A DNA stretch of 64,000 nt, taken from positions 17,918,074-17,982,073 of the forward strand of contig CM073893.1 of the NCBI GenBank assembly GCA_037176705.1. The letters are read 5' to 3'. The notes beneath the pieces were generated by a model, which ran no database searches, was not told the DNA's origin, and saw nothing but the letters and a program-made list of their open reading frames with translations. Position numbers and translations under genes: made by a program. Position 1 is the stretch's first letter. Each line of letters starts with the position of its first letter. Positions 60,889 through 64,000 of this stretch are shown here, in pieces. Origin of the DNA: Molossus alvarezi (taxonomy: Eukaryota; Chordata; Mammalia; Chiroptera; Molossidae).

Positions 60889-63015
60889 TTTTTTGTTTTA
60901 TCTTTATTGTTGAATGTATTACAGATGTTCCTCATTTTTCCCCCATTGACCCCCTCCTCCTCACTCCCGCCCCCCTCCCACCTTTTCCCACACTGTTGTC
61001 TGTGTCCATTGGTTATGTATATATGTTCTTTGGTTTATTTCTTCCCACACCCCAACTCCCTTTTGAGATTTGTCAGTCTAGCAACCAATTTGTACTTCTT
61101 AATCCCTTCACCTTTTTCACCCATTCCCCCAATCCCCTCCCATCTGGCAACCAACAAAATGTTCTCTTTATCTGGAACAATGTTTCTGTTCTGCTTGTTT
61201 ATTTTGTTTGTAGATTGAATTGTCGATAGATACACATTTATTGCCATTTTGTGTGTTCATATATCTTATCTTTTTCTTCAAAATGACCCTTCATCCTTTC
61301 ATATAATAATGGTTTGGTGGTGATGAACTCCTTTAACTTTTTCTTGTCTGGAAAACTTCATATGGCCATTGATTCTGAATGACAGCTTTGCAGGACAGAG
61401 TAATCTTGGTTGTAGGTTCTTGCTTTTCATCACTCTGAATATTTCTTGCCACTGCCTTCTGGCCTGCAAAGTTTCTTTTGAGAAATCAGCTGACAGTCTT
61501 ATGGGAACTCCTTTGTAGGTAACAAACTGCTTTTCTCTTGCTGCTTTTAAGATTCTCTCTTTGTCTTTAACCTTTTGCATTTTGATGATGATGTGTCTTG
61601 GTGTGGGCCTCTTGGGGTTCCTCTTGTTTGGGACTCTCTGTGCTTCCTGGACTTGTATGTCTGTTTCCTTCACCAAGTTAGGGAAGTTTTCTGCCATTAT
61701 TGTTTCAAATAGGTTTTCAATTTCTTGTTCTCTCTCTTCTCCTTCTGGCACCCCCAATATGAAAATGTTGGCATGCTTGAAGTTGTCCCAGAGGCTCCTT
61801 ACACTATCCTCATTCTTTTGGATTTTTTTTCTTTTTGCTGTTCTGAATGGGTATTTTTTGCTTTTTTATATTCCAAATCGATGGTTTGCTTCTTGGCTTT
61901 ACCTACTCTTCTATTGAATCTGTGTAAATTATTCTTTATTTCAGTTAGTGCCTTCTTCATTTCTGACTGTACATCCTTCATTTCTGACTGGTCCTTTTTT
62001 ATGCTCTTGAGGCCCTCACTAAGTTCGCTGAGGTTCTCACTAAGTTCATTGATTATCCTTATAAGCAGTGTTTTGAACTCAGCATCTGTTAGGTTGCTTC
62101 TCTCCATTTCGCTTAGTTCTTTTTCTGGGGTTTTGTTCTGTTCTTTCATTTGGGACCTGTTTCTTTGTCTCCTCATTTTGGCTGCCTCCCTGTGTTCGTT
62201 TCTGTGTATTACTTAACAAGAGGTATGGGGTCTATCTGAGACTAGATGCTGCTTGTTTGAAAAAATTCAGGAAAACCTGAAGCAGGATCCAAGACAGGCC
62301 AATCCTTGGTAAAGCAACTGGCAATGGCTTGAGTGGGCCTGAAAGATGGGTGGAGCAGGGCCTCAGGGGATCACCAGGGCGGGACAAACAGTGTGAGCCA
62401 GGTTGCTGGAGTCCCAGGGAAGGGCTCACCAAAGGAACAAAGGCCTCTGCCAGCATAATTTTCCAGGAAAAAGCCCCCTCTCCAGCCCTCGCTCCAGTGC
62501 CAAACAGCTCGGTTCTTCCCTGTATGTCTTTAGTGCCCCTGGAGCTGCCTCCCTCCAAGCTTAGAGGGAGGAAGTCTGTTAAGTCCAAGCGCGGGCCCTT
62601 TAAAAGTAGCTGCCTGGAGCTCAAGCCGCCTCAGCTTTCCTGAGCCTCAGTTCCCACTGTTTTTTTTTCCAGCCAGAAGTTATGGGGACTTCTCTTCCTG
62701 GCACTGGAACCCTGAATGGGGTGCCTGGTGTGGGAAAGGGACCCCCTCAGTCCTCAGGGAGGACATTCCCAGCTGAGGTTTCCTCCTGAGTTTTATCGGC
62801 CACACTGGGTGTGGGACCAGCCCCTCTGCCTCCTTCCCTCCTACCAGTCTCGATGTGGCTGCTTCTTTAATTTTGTAGTTGTAGGACTTCCACTCAGCTC
62901 GACTTCAGGCAGTTTTAAATGATGGTGGTTCTGTAGTTTAGTTGTAACTTTGATGTGGTTGTGGGAAGACTCAGTACTGTGTTTACCCACGCCGCCATCT
63001 TGACCGGAAGTCTCC
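60889..63015 (-). mobile_element. HAL1-like half-LINE, antisense, 2.1 kb, well preserved
   Basis: On the minus strand it starts GACTTCCGGTCAAGATGGCG, with a 5' UTR to about 62177, ORF1 (62176-61299) and a 3' UTR that ends CAACAATAAAGATAAAAC. Exact TSD AGTAATGGATTTTT at 60875-60888 and 63016-63029. No trace of ORF2 exists between ORF1 and the 3' UTR. The 5' end, ORF1 and 3' UTR match the sense copy at 44767-47500. One frameshift is the only obvious break in ORF1. Confidence 0.93.
61299..62176 (-). pseudogene. L1-type ORF1 of HAL1-like element, one frameshift
   Basis: Frame 1 (62176-61799, 125 residues) starts MRRQRNRSQMKEQNKTPEKE. It holds the heptad-rich coiled coil, for example LIRIINELSENLSELSEGLK. 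Frame 2 (from about 61815 to 61299) continues with [20 protein letters not shown] (RRM) and ends with the C-terminal domain (QARRQWQEIFRVMKSKNLQP). The frame change lies near 61810-61820, at KRM/KNED. The order and length (about 290 residues) agree with a nearly complete ORF1 protein. It is young, but broken by a single-base shift. Confidence 0.9.
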
Positions 63016-63045
63016 AGTAATGGATTTTTAAAATAACTTAAGAGC

Positions 63046-63235
63046 CTAGCTGGTGTGGTTCAGTGGATTAAGTATCGTCTGGTGCACTGAGAGATCCTTG
63101 TTTGATTCCTGGTCAGGGCACATGCTGGGTTTGCAGGCTTGATCCTCAGTAGGGGGCTTTGGGAAGGCAGCTGATTGATGTTTCTGTCTCTCCCTTCCTC
63201 TCTCTTTAAAAAATTAAAAACATGTTTTTAAAAAA
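63046..63235 (+). mobile_element. Ves SINE type B, diverged
   Basis: Head CCTAGCTGGTGTGGTTCAGT, B box TTTGATTCCTGGTCAGGGCA, CT body, tail AAAAAATTAAAAACATG. No clear TSD. Confidence 0.85.
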
Positions 63236-63960
63236 ATAAGAAATGGGTCTAGTGTGTGTGTGCGTGTGTGTTTGGAGATAAAGTGGGTGTTGAAACTAGG
63301 CTAATTGTCATATCCTCTGAGCTCCCCTCCTACATGACAAAAGAAGATACCTTTTATAGATGTTGAATTCATTGTATGTAGTACAGTCTCTAGGAGAGTT
63401 AAAATATCTAGCTTGTCAAATAAAGGGATTGTTTAAGTTACTGGTTTTCATGAAGCTACCTTTAATGATTGGTCCAATCACCACAAACCTGCCAAGGGGT
63501 TATCTCTCCTTGGCTTTTATATATTTTTTGTTAAAGTATGTGCAGTGTGATTTTTATACCCCAGGATATTTTGGACCTATGTTAGTATATTTTTAATTTT
63601 GATACAGGGGTTATTACTTAATTTTTTATTTTAAAACATTTACTAAGAAGTTGTAATAACTGTAAACTTCATATGCCTACTAACATTATGTCCCAAACAT
63701 ATATAAAACAAAACTACAATGAGTAATTTTTCAAAGACTTAATTATTATGGGAGATTTTCTTGTCAACAATAAATAAACACCAATTAGTGAGAGATGGAA
63801 AAGTTAAATAACAATTTGCAAGTGTTATTTATTAAACACATTTTAAAATCCACTTTTTGCATATGAGATTATTCTGTTTATAGAAGACCCTAAAAACTAT
63901 TAGAAACAAGAAACAAATACAGTAAAGTTGTAGGTACAAAATCAGTGTATAAAAATTTGC
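63236..63960. other. Intron 2, no gene
   Basis: A short (GT)n tract at 63253-63272, then AT-rich unclassified DNA. The 78-codon frame at 63360-63596 has no recognisable features. Confidence 0.45.
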
Positions 63961-64000
63961 TGCTGGCTGATGGCTCAGTGGATTGAGCGTTGTCCCATGG
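63961..64000 (+). mobile_element. Ves SINE 5' end, cut by window edge
   Basis: GCTGGCTGATGGCTCAGTGG followed by ATTGAGCGTTGTCCCATGG is the tRNA-like head of a type B/C Ves SINE. The rest is outside the window. Confidence 0.85.

Larger units (their letters stand above)
44650..64000 (+). other. KPNA3: KPNA3 intron 2 (5' part, at least 19.3 kb)
   Basis: The donor GTAAGGGTG fits the consensus. The rest of the window shows no matching coding exon and is dominated by nested LINEs, Ves SINEs and a Tigger-type transposon. The acceptor is outside the window. Confidence 0.85.

Overview
The window is nuclear DNA from a bat, most likely a vespertilionid. The main evidence is 33 tRNA-derived SINEs of the Ves type. 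Their head reads CCCTGGCCGGTTTGGCTCAG, followed by A- and B-box motifs, a CT-rich body and an A-rich tail, and most copies have target-site duplications (TSDs). Old mammalian repeats (MIR, L2, MER5, Tigger/MER2, L1M) are also present. The genus cannot be told from the sequence.

Only one active protein-coding gene is visible: the 5' part of KPNA3 (importin alpha-4, a nuclear import adaptor) on the + strand. Its CpG-island promoter spans about 6,990-8,340. Coding exon 1 is 7711-7779 (23 codons from the ATG) and coding exon 2 is 44605-44649 (15 codons). The junction is phase 0 and both splice donors and the acceptor are canonical. Intron 1 is 36.8 kb. Intron 2 runs off the right edge, and I saw no exon 3. 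The first 7 kb is intergenic DNA upstream of the promoter, made of old repeats and SINEs.

Intron 1 (7.8-44.6 kb) holds L2, MIR and L1 remnants, many Ves SINEs, several DNA transposons and one processed pseudogene of CENPO (antisense, 40.8-43.15 kb, with a 16-bp TSD). Intron 2 (44.65-64 kb) is nearly all retroelement. A sense half-LINE (HAL1-like: L1 5' end, ORF1 and 3' UTR, no ORF2) starts only about 117 bp after exon 2. A multi-level nest follows at 48.9-59.8 kb: an old L1 is split by a young L1 3' end, a SINE, a 1.5-kb Tigger-type transposon and then a near-full-length 6.5-kb L1. A second, better preserved HAL1-like element lies antisense at 60.9-63.0 kb.

SINE types used below. Type A has the head GGTTTGGCTCAGCGGTTAGA and usually ends in a small hairpin (ATCCTCGGGTGAGGAT) before the A tail. 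Type B has the head GGTGTGGCTCAGTGGTTGAG with CATGCACCA(A/G)GAGGTC and ends in AAATCAATAAA. Type C has the head CTCAGTTGGTTGGAGC and no hairpin. Every other long open frame in the window overlaps one of these repeats or the GC-rich promoter, and I do not regard them as genes.
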